Assembly: GCF_014647595.1 (NCBI RefSeq)
Contig: NZ_BMPM01000005.1
Location: 62,001-126,000 of the forward strand
Direction: 5' to 3'
Origin: Paenarthrobacter histidinolovorans
Lineage (GTDB): Bacteria > Actinomycetota > Actinomycetes > Actinomycetales > Micrococcaceae
Length of the DNA: 64,000 nt
Shown here: positions 42,940 to 52,282 of the stretch, piece after piece
Layout: each line of letters begins with the position of its first letter
Numbering within the stretch: the stretch's first letter is position 1
Notes under the pieces: generated by a model
Databases searched by the model: none
What the model saw: only the letters and a program-made list of their open reading frames with translations
What the model was told of the DNA's origin: nothing
Translations under genes and position numbers: made by a program

Positions 42940-43864
42940 AGTGGACCCATTTCTTTTGTCCCAGCCACTGGATCATTGTGACTACAAGAATCAAGGCGAA
43001 GAGGATGATGGCGGGCGCCGCTGCGGCACCAAGCTCGCCACCCTGGAAGGCCGTTTGGTAGACGTTCATGACCACTGTGACTGTTGACGTGCCCGGACCG
43101 CCTGCAGTGAGGACGAACGGTTCGGAAAACATCTGGAACGCCGAGATCATGGTCACTGTGGAGGCGAAGAAGATAGCCGGGGTCAGGAGGGGCAGCTTGA
43201 TCTTCAACAGCGCAGTGAGGCCCGATGCGCCGTCGAGCATGGAGGCGTCAAGAACGTCCTGCGGCAGTTGATCAATGGCGGCCGAGAAGATGAGCATGTT
43301 GTAGCCGAAGCCCTGCCACAGGATGACGACGACGACGGCGAGCATCGCCGTGCTGCTGTCGCCGAGCAGGTTGGGCATGTGGATGCCGAACATGGACTGC
43401 AGCGTTGAGTCCAGGATGCCGTCCGGCTGGTAGATCAGTTTCCAGATGACAGCCGTAGCCACGGACGGCGTCACCACCGGAAGGAAGAACAGGACCCGGT
43501 ACAACTTGGAGAACCGGCTGGTCGAAACCCAAAATGCCGTGGCTATGGTCAGAACCAGGTTGAGAGGCACCACGATGATGGTGAACAACAACGTGTTGAT
43601 GAGTGCTGCCGGGAATTGGCTTCCTGCCGCAAACAGATCCTTGTAGTTGTCCAGGCCAGCGAAGGTGACGTCACCATACGTAGGCCAATTGAAGAAGCTC
43701 GTGGCAATGGCCAGGAGCGTGGGCAGAAGGATGAAGAGCGTCATCCCCACGGCACTGGGGGTCAAAAAGCCCAGTGCCGCGCGGGAATCCGTCTTCTTCT
43801 TCCGTTGCACGCTCACCGGCTCCGGCGCTGGGCGCCGCGGCGGTGAAGCAATGGTGGCCGTCAA
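42929..43864 (-). CDS. Carbohydrate ABC transporter permease (MalF type)
   Basis: 311 residues with six helices after a charged N-terminus (VQRKKKTDSRAALGFLTPS). The EAA loop is DASMLDGASGLTALLKIKLPLLTP. It pairs with the MalG-type permease next to it, downstream of the solute-binding lipoprotein. It starts 49 bases after that gene. Confidence 0.95.
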   Translation of the reverse strand: MTATIASPPRRPAPEPVSVQRKKKTDSRAALGFLTPSAVGMTLFILLPTLLAIATSFFNWPTYGDVTFAGLDNYKDLFAAGSQFPAALINTLLFTIIVVPLNLVLTIATAFWVSTSRFSKLYRVLFFLPVVTPSVATAVIWKLIYQPDGILDSTLQSMFGIHMPNLLGDSSTAMLAVVVVILWQGFGYNMLIFSAAIDQLPQDVLDASMLDGASGLTALLKIKLPLLTPAIFFASTVTMISAFQMFSEPFVLTAGGPGTSTVTVVMNVYQTAFQGGELGAAAAPAIILFALILVVTMIQWLGQKKWVHYDQ

Positions 43865-43913
43865 GGTGATGCCTTTCTCGTCGGGCTCAGGGGTTCGGAA
43901 GAAACAGCGGACG

Positions 43914-45206
43914 CTACTTGGCGCCGCTCTCCTGGACGTTCTTGAGGGCTTCCTCCGGGGAGACCTTGTCCGTATAGGCCTGCTGGAACTGCTGGGCCAT
44001 CAGCTTGGTGACCTTGTCCCAGTTGTCGGTGCTGATGAATGGCACGGCCTTTTCCGAGGAAGCCTTCACTACTGCAGCCACCTGGTCCGAATAGCCCGGA
44101 TTGGTGGGGTCGATGTCGGTCTTCAGCCCCTGGATGAAGGCATCCGTGGCGGCCAACCGGGCAGGCTGATTGCCCGCTTTGGCGGAGGCGGCCTGTGACG
44201 CGGCGTCCGTCAGTACGCCAATGGCCTTGGCTGCGGCTTCCTTGTTCTTGCACGTCTTGGAGATGCCGAAGCCCGAGTTGGCTGAGAATGTACCGCCACC
44301 GTTCGTGCCCTGCGGCAGCGCCACCACTCCCACCTTGAAGCCGGCAGCGTCGGTGACGTTGCTCTTGATGTTCCACGTGCCATCCACAGCCATGGCCGTG
44401 TTGCCGGCAACAAACTGCTGTTCGCCCCAGGCAACGTCCGAGGAACTGGCGGGAACGGAGCTGATCTTCTCGTGCGTTGCCAGGCCGGAGTACCAGCCGA
44501 AGGCGTCGGTGACCTTTCCGTCATTCAGCTGCAGGGCGCCGTCGTCGGAAACCGGGCGGGCGCCGTTAAAGGCCAGCAGCTGGGAGTACATGTGGAGGTC
44601 CGAGAAAGACTCGCCGAAAGCGGGCTTACCCATGGAGGCTGAGACCTTTTTGCCCGCAGCGATGAATTCGTTAGTGGTCCAGCCGCTCTTGGGCTCGTCA
44701 ACACCAGCGGCCTTGAAAGCATCCTTGTTGTAATACATGACCATGGTGGAAAGGCCGTAGGGAAGTGCGTACTGCTTGTCCGAAGACTGCAAAGCCTTGA
44801 GTGCGCCGGGGCTCCACTCATCGGCCTTGAAGCCGGCGGCTTCGGCCAACGGGCCTTCCATGGGCTCCATGGCTTTGGCGAAAGCGGGAAGGCGCAAGGA
44901 CTGCATGCTCACGATGCAGGGCGCAGTACCGCCGGCAAGCTGGGACTGCAGCTTGGTGAAGTAATCGGCGAAGGGGGCGGTGGTCAGGTTTACCTTGATG
45001 TTCGGGTACTTTTCTGTGACCTGCGCGGCCAGTTCCTTCCAGGTTTTGTTGCCCTCTTCACCCTGGGACCAGAAGGACCAGTCGAGCGTGACGTCCGCGC
45101 TGGATGCGTCGGAGGAACCGGAGGTGCTGGAGGAACCGCAAGCAGCGGCGCCGAACATGACGGCGGTGCTGGCGACGACTGCGGCTAGCTTCGTTGCTAA
45201 TTTCAT
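43914..45206 (-). CDS. Sugar ABC transporter substrate-binding lipoprotein
   Basis: 430 residues from ATG 45206, with AAGGACG upstream; the frame further upstream is unsupported. A lipoprotein signal peptide ends in the lipobox FGAAACGSS, giving acylated C23. The mature part is a family-1 type periplasmic-binding fold (MalE-like), with NVTDAAGFKVGVVALPQGTN and later segments. It binds the oligosaccharide that the permeases take in. First gene of the operon, facing the ROK regulator. Long serine-rich linker after the lipobox (GSSSTSGSSDASSADV). Confidence 0.94.
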   Translation of the reverse strand: MKLATKLAAVVASTAVMFGAAACGSSSTSGSSDASSADVTLDWSFWSQGEEGNKTWKELAAQVTEKYPNIKVNLTTAPFADYFTKLQSQLAGGTAPCIVSMQSLRLPAFAKAMEPMEGPLAEAAGFKADEWSPGALKALQSSDKQYALPYGLSTMVMYYNKDAFKAAGVDEPKSGWTTNEFIAAGKKVSASMGKPAFGESFSDLHMYSQLLAFNGARPVSDDGALQLNDGKVTDAFGWYSGLATHEKISSVPASSSDVAWGEQQFVAGNTAMAVDGTWNIKSNVTDAAGFKVGVVALPQGTNGGGTFSANSGFGISKTCKNKEAAAKAIGVLTDAASQAASAKAGNQPARLAATDAFIQGLKTDIDPTNPGYSDQVAAVVKASSEKAVPFISTDNWDKVTKLMAQQFQQAYTDKVSPEEALKNVQESGAK

Positions 45207-45255
45207 TCTTCGTCCTTCTGATTTTGGTGGAGGGTGCAAGAACCCGGTCCTATAA

Positions 45256-45275
45256 TTAATTCGGTACCGAATTAA
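45256..45275. promoter_or_regulatory. 20-bp perfect palindrome, probable ROK repressor operator
   Basis: TTAATTCGGT and its exact complement, with no spacer, lie between the divergent solute-binding and ROK regulator genes, 50 bases from each start. ROK (NagC/Mlc/XylR) repressors bind AT-rich dyads of this kind. A TATAAT at 45251-45256 overlaps the palindrome's edge on the plus strand, so regulation of the plus-strand gene is likely as well. Confidence 0.75.
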
Positions 45276-45325
45276 CTACGGTCCGGTTAGACTATGCGGA
45301 CGCTCCGGCCGGAGTCAAGAGAGAG

Positions 45326-46510
45326 GTGCTTCACATTTCGAACACTCGCCAACGTCCCCGTCCGACCCCTGCCAGTGAAGTCATCAGCCGCGCCGAGATC
45401 CTTGGACTGCTCGCTGAAAGGGGCCCGCTCAGCCGCGGTGAGATCGCCAAGCAACTCGGCCTCGGAGCTGCCACGGTCACAGCCCAGGTACGAAACCTGA
45501 TGGCTGAGGGCATGGTCCGCGACCTCCCGGCCGGCCAAAGCGCCGGAGCCGGACGGCCCAAGGTGCCGGTCCAGCTCGTGCCGGACGCCGCCGTTGTTAT
45601 CGGGCTGGGCATCACACCCCGCAGCGTGGTTGTGGTGTCCATGCTGCTGGACGGTGAGATCCTGGCGTCAGACGTCGTCCCCTTCAACCCTGATAAGGAG
45701 CCCGTGGGCCAGCTGGCCGCTGTGGTGACGAGGCAGATGCAAGACATGGCGCACCCCGGCCGCACCGTCGCAGTAGGCATCTCGGTCTCTGGCGCTGTGG
45801 ACGAGAACTCCTCTACAGTGATCATTTCCGCCACGCTCAATTGGGAGAACTTCGACCTCGGCCAACAGCTGCAGCAGGCACTGGACCTGCCCGTCTTCGT
45901 TTCCAACGATCTCTTTGCCTTGGCCACCCGGGAGATAAGTTTCGGCCTGGGCCGCCGGCACGACGACTTCCTGCTGTTGGGACTCGGGCCCGGCGTGGGC
46001 ATGGGTATCGTGAACCGCAGGTCGGTCTTCTACGGTCCCGGCGGCGCCTCCACCGAATTTGGCCACATGTCTGTGGATCCCGAGGGGCCGCGCTGCGTCT
46101 GTGGAAACCGAGGATGCCTTCAGGTCTACGCGGGGCTCAAGGAACTGCTCGCGGCAGCACCCGATCCCACCCCGGAAACGACGCTGGACGATCTTTCGGC
46201 CCGGGCCAGCGTTCCAGGCTCCCCCGCGAGTTCTTACTTGGACCGGACGGGGCGGATGCTGGGCCGTTCCCTCGGCGGCACGGTGAACCTGCTCGGCATC
46301 TCCACCATCATCGTCACAGGTGAGACGACGGCCTTGTGGGAACACCTCCGCAACGGCTTTGAGCAAGGGCTGCAGGAGACTGTGCTGCGCTTCCACCACC
46401 CCCTGACCATCACAGTCCGGGAGTGGACCGAAGCCGAAGGTGCCATCGGGGCGGCGGGCATGGCCCTGCACAATGCCGTGGTGCTGAACCGGTCAGACCC
46501 GGCGTCGTAG
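45326..46510 (+). CDS. ROK-family transcriptional repressor
   Basis: 394 residues from GTG 45326. The N-terminal HTH (LLAERGPLSRGEIAKQLGLGAATVTAQVRNLMAEG, residues about 28-62) is fused to the ROK sugar-binding domain, with VGISVSGAVDE, LGLGPGVGMGIV, and a zinc motif CVCGNRGCLQVY. It probably represses the divergent fucosidase/sulfatase operon and itself, with a sugar as inducer. A hairpin follows 21 bases after the stop. Confidence 0.93.
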   Translation: MLHISNTRQRPRPTPASEVISRAEILGLLAERGPLSRGEIAKQLGLGAATVTAQVRNLMAEGMVRDLPAGQSAGAGRPKVPVQLVPDAAVVIGLGITPRSVVVVSMLLDGEILASDVVPFNPDKEPVGQLAAVVTRQMQDMAHPGRTVAVGISVSGAVDENSSTVIISATLNWENFDLGQQLQQALDLPVFVSNDLFALATREISFGLGRRHDDFLLLGLGPGVGMGIVNRRSVFYGPGGASTEFGHMSVDPEGPRCVCGNRGCLQVYAGLKELLAAAPDPTPETTLDDLSARASVPGSPASSYLDRTGRMLGRSLGGTVNLLGISTIIVTGETTALWEHLRNGFEQGLQETVLRFHHPLTITVREWTEAEGAIGAAGMALHNAVVLNRSDPAS

Positions 46511-46531
46511 AAGCGATTCCATCGCTACCGG

Positions 46532-46562
46532 CGCTCCCCCGCCGGTCAGCGACGGGGGAGCG
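46532..46562. terminator. Bidirectional hairpin between ROK regulator and biotin carboxylase genes
   Basis: CGCTCCCCCG at 46532-46541 and its exact complement at 46553-46562 with an 11-base loop, between two convergent stops. Confidence 0.7.
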
Positions 46563-46590
46563 ACAGACAGCGCGGGAACGCGGGGAATCG

Positions 46591-48354
46591 CTACTCGATG
46601 TGGGCAAGCACTGCGCCGGCGGTGACCACTCCGCCAGGTGCGGAGAGCACTTCCGAGAGGGTGCCCGCACGGTGTGCCGGGACCTGGGTTTCCATCTTCA
46701 TGGCTTCCAGAACCACAAGCGGGTCACCGGCAGCTACCTCAGCGCCGGGCTCCACGAGCCACTTGACCACCGTGCCGGACATGCTGGAAACGAGCGCGGA
46801 GTCGGCGGGCGAATCATTGGCACCGATGACAGAACCCGGCGCATCGGTCAGCCCGGCGACGGCGGGGAGGCCCTGTCCGGAGCGCGCCCAGCCGTCCAGC
46901 AGGTCGGCAGGCAGTCCCACGGCAAGTCGCTTGCCATCGACGTCCACGGTGATGGTCCGGCGTTCTCCGTTCGGAGCCACCGCGCTGTAGTCGGGGTCCA
47001 CGGGGATCTGGTCGGCGAAATCGGTCTCGATCCAACGGGTGTGCACCCGGAGTCCGGCCACCGAGGTGAAGTCGTCAGCCTCCAGGACCGCCCGGTGGAA
47101 GGGCAGCACCGTGGCCAGGCCTGTGATGCTGAATTCAGCGAGGGCCCTCCGAGCGCGGCGAAGTGCCTGCTGCCGGTCTGCCCCTGAGACGATCAGTTTC
47201 GCCAAGAGGGAATCGAACTGCGGCGGAACGTTGGACCCTGCGCGGACCCCGGTATCCACCCGGATCCCCGGTCCTGTGGGCACCTCGAAGAGCGCCACTG
47301 TGCCCGGCGAGGGCAGAAATCCACGGCCCACGTCTTCGGCGTTGATCCGGAATTCGAAGGAGTGCCCCTTGGCGACGGGGTCCTCGGACACACTCAGAGG
47401 AAGCCCGGCCGCCACGCGGAACTGCTCCTGCACGAGGTCGATCCCCGCGGTTTCCTCGGTGATGGGATGCTCCACCTGGAGTCGGGTATTGACCTCCAGG
47501 AACGCCACGGCGCCGTCCGCGGAAACCAGGAACTCCACCGTGCCGGCACCGTAGTAGCCGGCTTCGCGGATGATCGCCTTGGAGCCGTCGTGGATTTTCT
47601 GCCGCTGCGCATCACTGAGGAAGGGCGCGGGTGCCTCTTCCACGAGCTTTTGGTGGCGACGCTGGAGGGAGCAGTCGCGGGTACCAACCACAATGACATT
47701 GCCCAGCTTGTCCGCGATGATCTGCGCTTCCACGTGCCGGGGCCGGTCCAGGTACTGCTCCACGAAGCACTCACCACGACCGAATGCGGCGACGGCCTCA
47801 CGGACTGCTGAGTCGAAGGCTTCTTCCACTTCAGCGAGCTCGCGGACTACCTTGAGTCCTCGTCCGCCGCCACCGAAAGCAGCCTTGATGGCCATCGGAA
47901 GTCCGTGTTCCTCGGCAAAAACGCGTGCTTCTGCCGCAGAGGACACCGGTCCTTCGCTGCCTGCGACCAACGGCGCACCCGCCCGCACGGCGATTTCACG
48001 GGCAGTAATCTTGTTGCCCAACTGACGGATCGACTCCGGCGAGGGACCGATCCACTCCAGTCCGGCGTCGATCACTGCCTGTGCGAAGTCCGCGTTTTCG
48101 GAGAGGAAGCCGTATCCGGGGTGGACGGCGTCTGCGCCGGACTGGGCCGCAATGCCGAGCAGCTTCCCAATGCTCAGGTAGGTGTCAGCGGGGCTGTTTC
48201 CGTCCAGGCTGTAGGCTTCGTCGGCTAGGCTAACATGCATGGCGTCGGCGTCGATGTCGGCGTAGACCGCCACCGACGAAATGCCGGCGTCATCGCAGGC
48301 TCGGGCGACGCGGACGGCGATTTCGCCGCGGTTCGCGATCAGGACCTTACGCAT
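46591..48354 (-). CDS. Biotin carboxylase with C-terminal biotin carrier domain
   Basis: 587 residues from ATG 48354 ([17 protein letters not shown]); the frame continues upstream but is unsupported. ATP-grasp carboxylase ([29 protein letters not shown]) with biotinyl lysine K553 in LEAMKME at the end. Provides carboxyl-biotin; the matching carboxyltransferase is not obvious here. In this operon it accompanies PxpA and PxpBC, genes commonly found beside an AccC in actinobacteria, suggesting a biotin-dependent step linked to 5-oxoproline or urea-type metabolism. This last point is inference. Confidence 0.93.
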   Translation of the reverse strand: MRKVLIANRGEIAVRVARACDDAGISSVAVYADIDADAMHVSLADEAYSLDGNSPADTYLSIGKLLGIAAQSGADAVHPGYGFLSENADFAQAVIDAGLEWIGPSPESIRQLGNKITAREIAVRAGAPLVAGSEGPVSSAAEARVFAEEHGLPMAIKAAFGGGGRGLKVVRELAEVEEAFDSAVREAVAAFGRGECFVEQYLDRPRHVEAQIIADKLGNVIVVGTRDCSLQRRHQKLVEEAPAPFLSDAQRQKIHDGSKAIIREAGYYGAGTVEFLVSADGAVAFLEVNTRLQVEHPITEETAGIDLVQEQFRVAAGLPLSVSEDPVAKGHSFEFRINAEDVGRGFLPSPGTVALFEVPTGPGIRVDTGVRAGSNVPPQFDSLLAKLIVSGADRQQALRRARRALAEFSITGLATVLPFHRAVLEADDFTSVAGLRVHTRWIETDFADQIPVDPDYSAVAPNGERRTITVDVDGKRLAVGLPADLLDGWARSGQGLPAVAGLTDAPGSVIGANDSPADSALVSSMSGTVVKWLVEPGAEVAAGDPLVVLEAMKMETQVPAHRAGTLSEVLSAPGGVVTAGAVLAHIE

Positions 48355-48361
48355 CAAATAC

Positions 48362-50011
48362 TCACTTCTCTGGGGTTTTGCTGAAGTCTGGGGAATCGTG
48401 GATGAACCGGAATCGGATCCGTCCGCCGATGGGGACCTGTGCAGCGCGGTCCAGGTGCTCGTCACGCACCACGCCGATCACGGGATAGCCTCCGGTGATC
48501 GGATGGTCCGCCAGAAACAGGACAGGGAGTCCGGCGGGTGGAATCTGGAGCGCACCCGCCATGGTGCCCTCGCTGGGAAGCTCGCCTTCGCGGATCCGCT
48601 TCAACGGGGTGCCGTCCAGTCGCATGCCCACACGGTTGGACTGCGGTGTAACCAGCCAGTCCTGGCTCGTGAGGGAGTCCAGCGCTGCCTGGTCGAACCA
48701 GTCGGCGCGTGGGCCGGGCACGACGTCCAGCACCGTGACGTCCTCCCCTGGAAATCCGGGCTGCAATTCAGGGCTGCCCACCGCGGTCGATTCGGTGGCG
48801 TCACCGGCAGGGAGCTCTTGGCCGATGACCAGCGGGGCAGGCCCAATGCCGGACATCGTGTCGGCCGAACGGCTCCCCAGTACCTCTGGTACATCCACTC
48901 CGCCACGCATCGCCACATAGTTCCGGAAACCCGACTCGGGAGCGCCCAAGGTGAGGGCCTCACCGTCGAGCAGTGCGAAAGGTGCAGCCATGGGGACGGT
49001 CCGCCGGGAGCCCGGCTGGGGTTCGCCGCCGTCATCGTCGGAATCGACCCACGACGGCGACTGGATGGTTAGCGTCGTCGGCGCACCGGTAACGGCAATC
49101 ACCTGGTCGCCCACGGCTTCCACAGTCAGGCCGCCATTGACGGTCTCGATGGCCGCCGCCGAAGCGCTGTTTCCCACCAGGCGGTTGGCCCTTCGGAGCG
49201 ACGCCCTGTCCAAGGCACCGGCTGCGGAGACGCCGAGCGGGCCGAATCCGCGACGGCCGAGATCCTCTATGAGGCTCTGGGCACCTGGGTTGAGAATCCG
49301 CAGGCCCGGTCCCGTGTGGTGGTCCGGATCAGTCTGGGAATCTTGGGCTGCCGCGGTAACAACCTCGCGGACAGCCCGGTACTGGACCCGATCACCGGGC
49401 CTCACCAGGGCTGGCTGCGCGCGGTCCAGATCCCACATCCTGGCTCCGGTCCGGCCAATCAGCTGCCACCCACCTGGTGATCGACGCGGGTACACGGCGG
49501 AGTACTGTCCACCGAGGGCCACCGATCCTGCGGGGACTGCAGTGCGCGGGGACGAGCGTCGAGGAACCGTTAGGGCTTCGTTTTCGCCCACCATGTACCC
49601 AAACCCGGGTGCGAAGCCCGCGAAAGCAACGGTCCAGATCTGGCCCGTGTGGGCCGCAATGACGCCGTCCATGCTCAGTCCGGTCAGCTCCGCGACGTCG
49701 GCGAGGTCGTCGCCGTCGTACACGGTATCGATGACCACCAGCCCGGAGTCAGTGACCTCCGGAATGGTGAGTTCCAACTCGAGCAGCTGGGCGCCGATGG
49801 CGCGGGTGGCCGCTGCGGACTCGCCCACCACCATGACTGTTTCAGCTGCGGCGAGTACGTCCACCTGGCCCGGAAGCGGGGACTTGTACAGCATGTCCTG
49901 GAGGGCAAGGACATCCTGCAGCCCGTCCAGCTCGGCCAGGACAGCGCGGGTCCCAACGGGCCGGACGGAGAGTACTTTTTTCGCGGTGGTGGTGTGCATT
50001 GCGGTTTCCAT
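48362..50011 (-). CDS. 5-oxoprolinase PxpB-PxpC fusion (KipI-KipA)
   Basis: 549 residues. Residues 1-220 are the KipI/PxpB part ([43 protein letters not shown]) and 250-545 the KipA/PxpC part ([41 protein letters not shown]), joined by a linker. With PxpA they form the bacterial ATP-dependent 5-oxoprolinase, opening 5-oxoproline to glutamate. The KipA domain also occurs in urea amidolyases with a biotin-dependent carboxylase; the biotin carboxylase next door is notable for that reason. ATG 49999 is an alternative start. Confidence 0.92.
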   Translation of the reverse strand: METAMHTTTAKKVLSVRPVGTRAVLAELDGLQDVLALQDMLYKSPLPGQVDVLAAAETVMVVGESAAATRAIGAQLLELELTIPEVTDSGLVVIDTVYDGDDLADVAELTGLSMDGVIAAHTGQIWTVAFAGFAPGFGYMVGENEALTVPRRSSPRTAVPAGSVALGGQYSAVYPRRSPGGWQLIGRTGARMWDLDRAQPALVRPGDRVQYRAVREVVTAAAQDSQTDPDHHTGPGLRILNPGAQSLIEDLGRRGFGPLGVSAAGALDRASLRRANRLVGNSASAAAIETVNGGLTVEAVGDQVIAVTGAPTTLTIQSPSWVDSDDDGGEPQPGSRRTVPMAAPFALLDGEALTLGAPESGFRNYVAMRGGVDVPEVLGSRSADTMSGIGPAPLVIGQELPAGDATESTAVGSPELQPGFPGEDVTVLDVVPGPRADWFDQAALDSLTSQDWLVTPQSNRVGMRLDGTPLKRIREGELPSEGTMAGALQIPPAGLPVLFLADHPITGGYPVIGVVRDEHLDRAAQVPIGGRIRFRFIHDSPDFSKTPEK

Positions 50012-50017
50012 GACTTG

Positions 50018-51367
50018 TTACACTGCCGGCTGGGACTGCGCCGCCTGCAACAAGCGCTCTTCCTCTTCAGGCTCCGGATCGCGACCCAGGAGCATGCCCA
50101 CGATGGTGACAACGGATGCCACCAGTATGTAAACAGCAATCAGGTACCAGCCGTGATTCGCCGCACCGTAGAGCGCTGTGAAAATGATGGGCGCAACCGC
50201 TCCACCAATCACACCGGCCAAGGTGTAAGCCAGCGAACTGCCCGCATAACGGAGCCTCGCCGGGAACTGCTCGGTGATGAAAGCAGCCTGGGGACCGTAC
50301 ATGAAGGCGTGCAATGCCAGGCCAATGATGGTGCCGATGGTCAGCATGAGCACGGACCTGCCTTGGATCATCAGGAAGAACAGCGGGATGAACGCAGCGG
50401 TAGCGGCTGCGGCGATGCCGTAAACCCAACGACGGTTGAAGCGGTCAGTCAGGGCGCCGGCCAGCGGGATCAGGAAGAGCTGGAAAGCTGAGCCGATCAG
50501 GATGGCGGACAGCACGTTGCCTGTGGTCATGCCCAATTCCTTGGTGGCGTACACGGCAACGAACACGGTAAAGAGGGCGTAAAGGATGTCGGGGCAAACC
50601 CGGGAGAGGGCGGCTGCCACCAGGGCCTTGGGCTGCTGGGTGAAGACTTCCTTGATGGGGGCCTTGGGGCGATCGCCTTGGGCCTGGATGGCTTTGAACA
50701 CCGGTGTTTCTTCGAGCTTGAGGCGGATGACCAGGCCGAACACCACAAGGAGTGCGGAGGCGAGGAAGGCTACGCGCCAACCCCAGGAGAGGAAAGCGTC
50801 GTTGCTCAGGGTTGCAGCAAGAATTGCGAGGACGCCGTTGGCCATGAGGTTGCCTGCGGGCGGGCCGATCTGAGCTGCCGAGGACCAGAATCCGCGCTTG
50901 TTGGGATCGCCGAATTCGCTGGACAGCAGTACCGCTCCTCCCCACTCACCACCTACACCGATGCCCTGGGCGAGCCGCAGGAGGACCAGGATGGTGGGAG
51001 CCGCAACACCGATCACGGAGTAATCGGGCAGCGCACCGATGAGGACTGTGGCCACGCCAATCAGGACCAAGGTGAATACGAGGACGTACTTGCGCCCGAC
51101 CTTGTCGCCGAGACGGCCGAAGATGACACCACCGATCGGTCGTGCAAGGTAACCGACGGCAAACGCCGAGAAGGAGAGGAGCAGCGCAACAAATTCGTCG
51201 TTGCCCGGGAAGAAGATCTTCGGGAACACCAGGGCCGAAGCCACGGAGTAGATGGCAAAGTCGTAGTACTCCAGCGAGGTGCCGGTCAAGCTGGCTATGT
51301 ACGCCTTGAGTGCGCCGGGCGGTGGCTTCCTTGTCACTGCCTTGGATGCGTTGTTGGTGCTGGTCAT
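50018..51367 (-). CDS. MHS-family MFS transporter (metabolite:H+ symporter)
   Basis: 449 residues, twelve membrane helices. The MHS signature is SLTGTSLEYYDFAIYSVASALVF at the start, with FGRLGDKVGRKYVLVFTL (A-motif) after helix 2 and RLAQGIGVGGEWGGAVLL in helix 4. MHS proteins carry organic acids such as shikimate or 2-oxoglutarate, and osmolytes. Here 5-oxoproline or a related acid is the likely cargo, given operon neighbours. It starts 48 bases after pxpA and ends seven before the fusion gene. Confidence 0.93.
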   Translation of the reverse strand: MTSTNNASKAVTRKPPPGALKAYIASLTGTSLEYYDFAIYSVASALVFPKIFFPGNDEFVALLLSFSAFAVGYLARPIGGVIFGRLGDKVGRKYVLVFTLVLIGVATVLIGALPDYSVIGVAAPTILVLLRLAQGIGVGGEWGGAVLLSSEFGDPNKRGFWSSAAQIGPPAGNLMANGVLAILAATLSNDAFLSWGWRVAFLASALLVVFGLVIRLKLEETPVFKAIQAQGDRPKAPIKEVFTQQPKALVAAALSRVCPDILYALFTVFVAVYATKELGMTTGNVLSAILIGSAFQLFLIPLAGALTDRFNRRWVYGIAAAATAAFIPLFFLMIQGRSVLMLTIGTIIGLALHAFMYGPQAAFITEQFPARLRYAGSSLAYTLAGVIGGAVAPIIFTALYGAANHGWYLIAVYILVASVVTIVGMLLGRDPEPEEEERLLQAAQSQPAV

Positions 51368-51414
51368 GATGTCCTCCGGGGGGATGAGGGATGGTGCGGG
51401 GCGCCCGGGACGGG

Positions 51415-52173
51415 CTAGAGGAACGAGCCGACGGGAACGCCGGCCTCGCCCAGTGCGGACTTCACTGCGGTGGCCATTGCCACGGCACCGGGTGAGTCAC
51501 CATGTACGCAGATGCTCTCCGCGCGGAGTTTCAGGATGGAGCCGTCGATGGTCCTGACGGATTGCTCAGTAGCCATCCGAAGGACGTGTTCGGCCACTTC
51601 GGCCGGATCATGCAGTACGGCACCCGGCTGGGACCGGGCAACGAGGGTTCCGTCAGGGTTGTAAGCGCGGTCAGCAAACGCTTCGGACACGCCCCTAAGG
51701 CCTGCCTCCTCAGCCAGACGCAGGACCTCCGAGCCGGGAAGGCCGAGAATCGGGAGGTTGGGGTCCACCGATTTCACAGCTTCCACTACGGCGCGGGCCT
51801 GGTCAGTGTGCTTGACGATCGCGTTGTAGAGGCCGCCATGCGGTTTCACGTACTGAACGCGGGCACCGGAAACAGCGGCCAGCGCCTGCAGCGCACCTAT
51901 CTGGTACACGACGTCGTCTGCCAACTCCAAGGGGTCAACATCCATGAAGCGGCGGCCGAATCCAGCGAGGTCGCGGTAGCCGACATGGGCGCCAATAACG
52001 ACGCCGGCCTCAACCGCCTTTGCGCACGTGCTGCGGATGACGCTGGGGTCGCCGGCGTGGAATCCACAAGCAACGTTGGCACTGGAGACGGACTCAAACA
52101 TGGCAGCGTCGTCGCCGAGCGTCCAGCGCCCGAAGGACTCGCCGACGTCGCTGTTCAGATCGATGGTTGCCAT
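51415..52173 (-). CDS. pxpA: 5-oxoprolinase subunit PxpA (LamB/YcsF family)
   Basis: 252 residues. N-terminus [21 protein letters not shown] with the conserved N-x-D-x-G-E, [32 protein letters not shown] and [12 protein letters not shown], all LamB/YcsF signatures. The protein is the third component of the ATP-dependent 5-oxoprolinase. First gene of the minus-strand operon, facing the GntR regulator. Confidence 0.93.
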   Translation of the reverse strand: MATIDLNSDVGESFGRWTLGDDAAMFESVSSANVACGFHAGDPSVIRSTCAKAVEAGVVIGAHVGYRDLAGFGRRFMDVDPLELADDVVYQIGALQALAAVSGARVQYVKPHGGLYNAIVKHTDQARAVVEAVKSVDPNLPILGLPGSEVLRLAEEAGLRGVSEAFADRAYNPDGTLVARSQPGAVLHDPAEVAEHVLRMATEQSVRTIDGSILKLRAESICVHGDSPGAVAMATAVKSALGEAGVPVGSFL

Positions 52174-52223
52174 GGTGTGATCCCTGCCTCGTGATGTGCG
52201 TTACATCCAGCATGCACCAATCT

Positions 52224-52246
52224 GCTGGATTGTTCAACAATCCAGC
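52224..52246. promoter_or_regulatory. 23-bp perfect dyad, probable GntR/FCD operator
   Basis: GCTGGATTGTT at 52224-52234 and its exact complement at 52236-52246 around a single C, between pxpA and the GntR gene. FCD-type GntR proteins bind such short-spaced dyads. It sits 50 bases from pxpA and 36 from the regulator start. Confidence 0.75.
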
Positions 52247-52282
52247 GATCCGAATTTTCGGCAATCGTGTAATTTTGGAGTC

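Noticed and set aside
43914-45206. Missing ATPase gene in the sugar importer operon as evidence of decay
   Set aside because: Actinobacterial sugar importers commonly share one ATPase encoded elsewhere, so absence here is normal.
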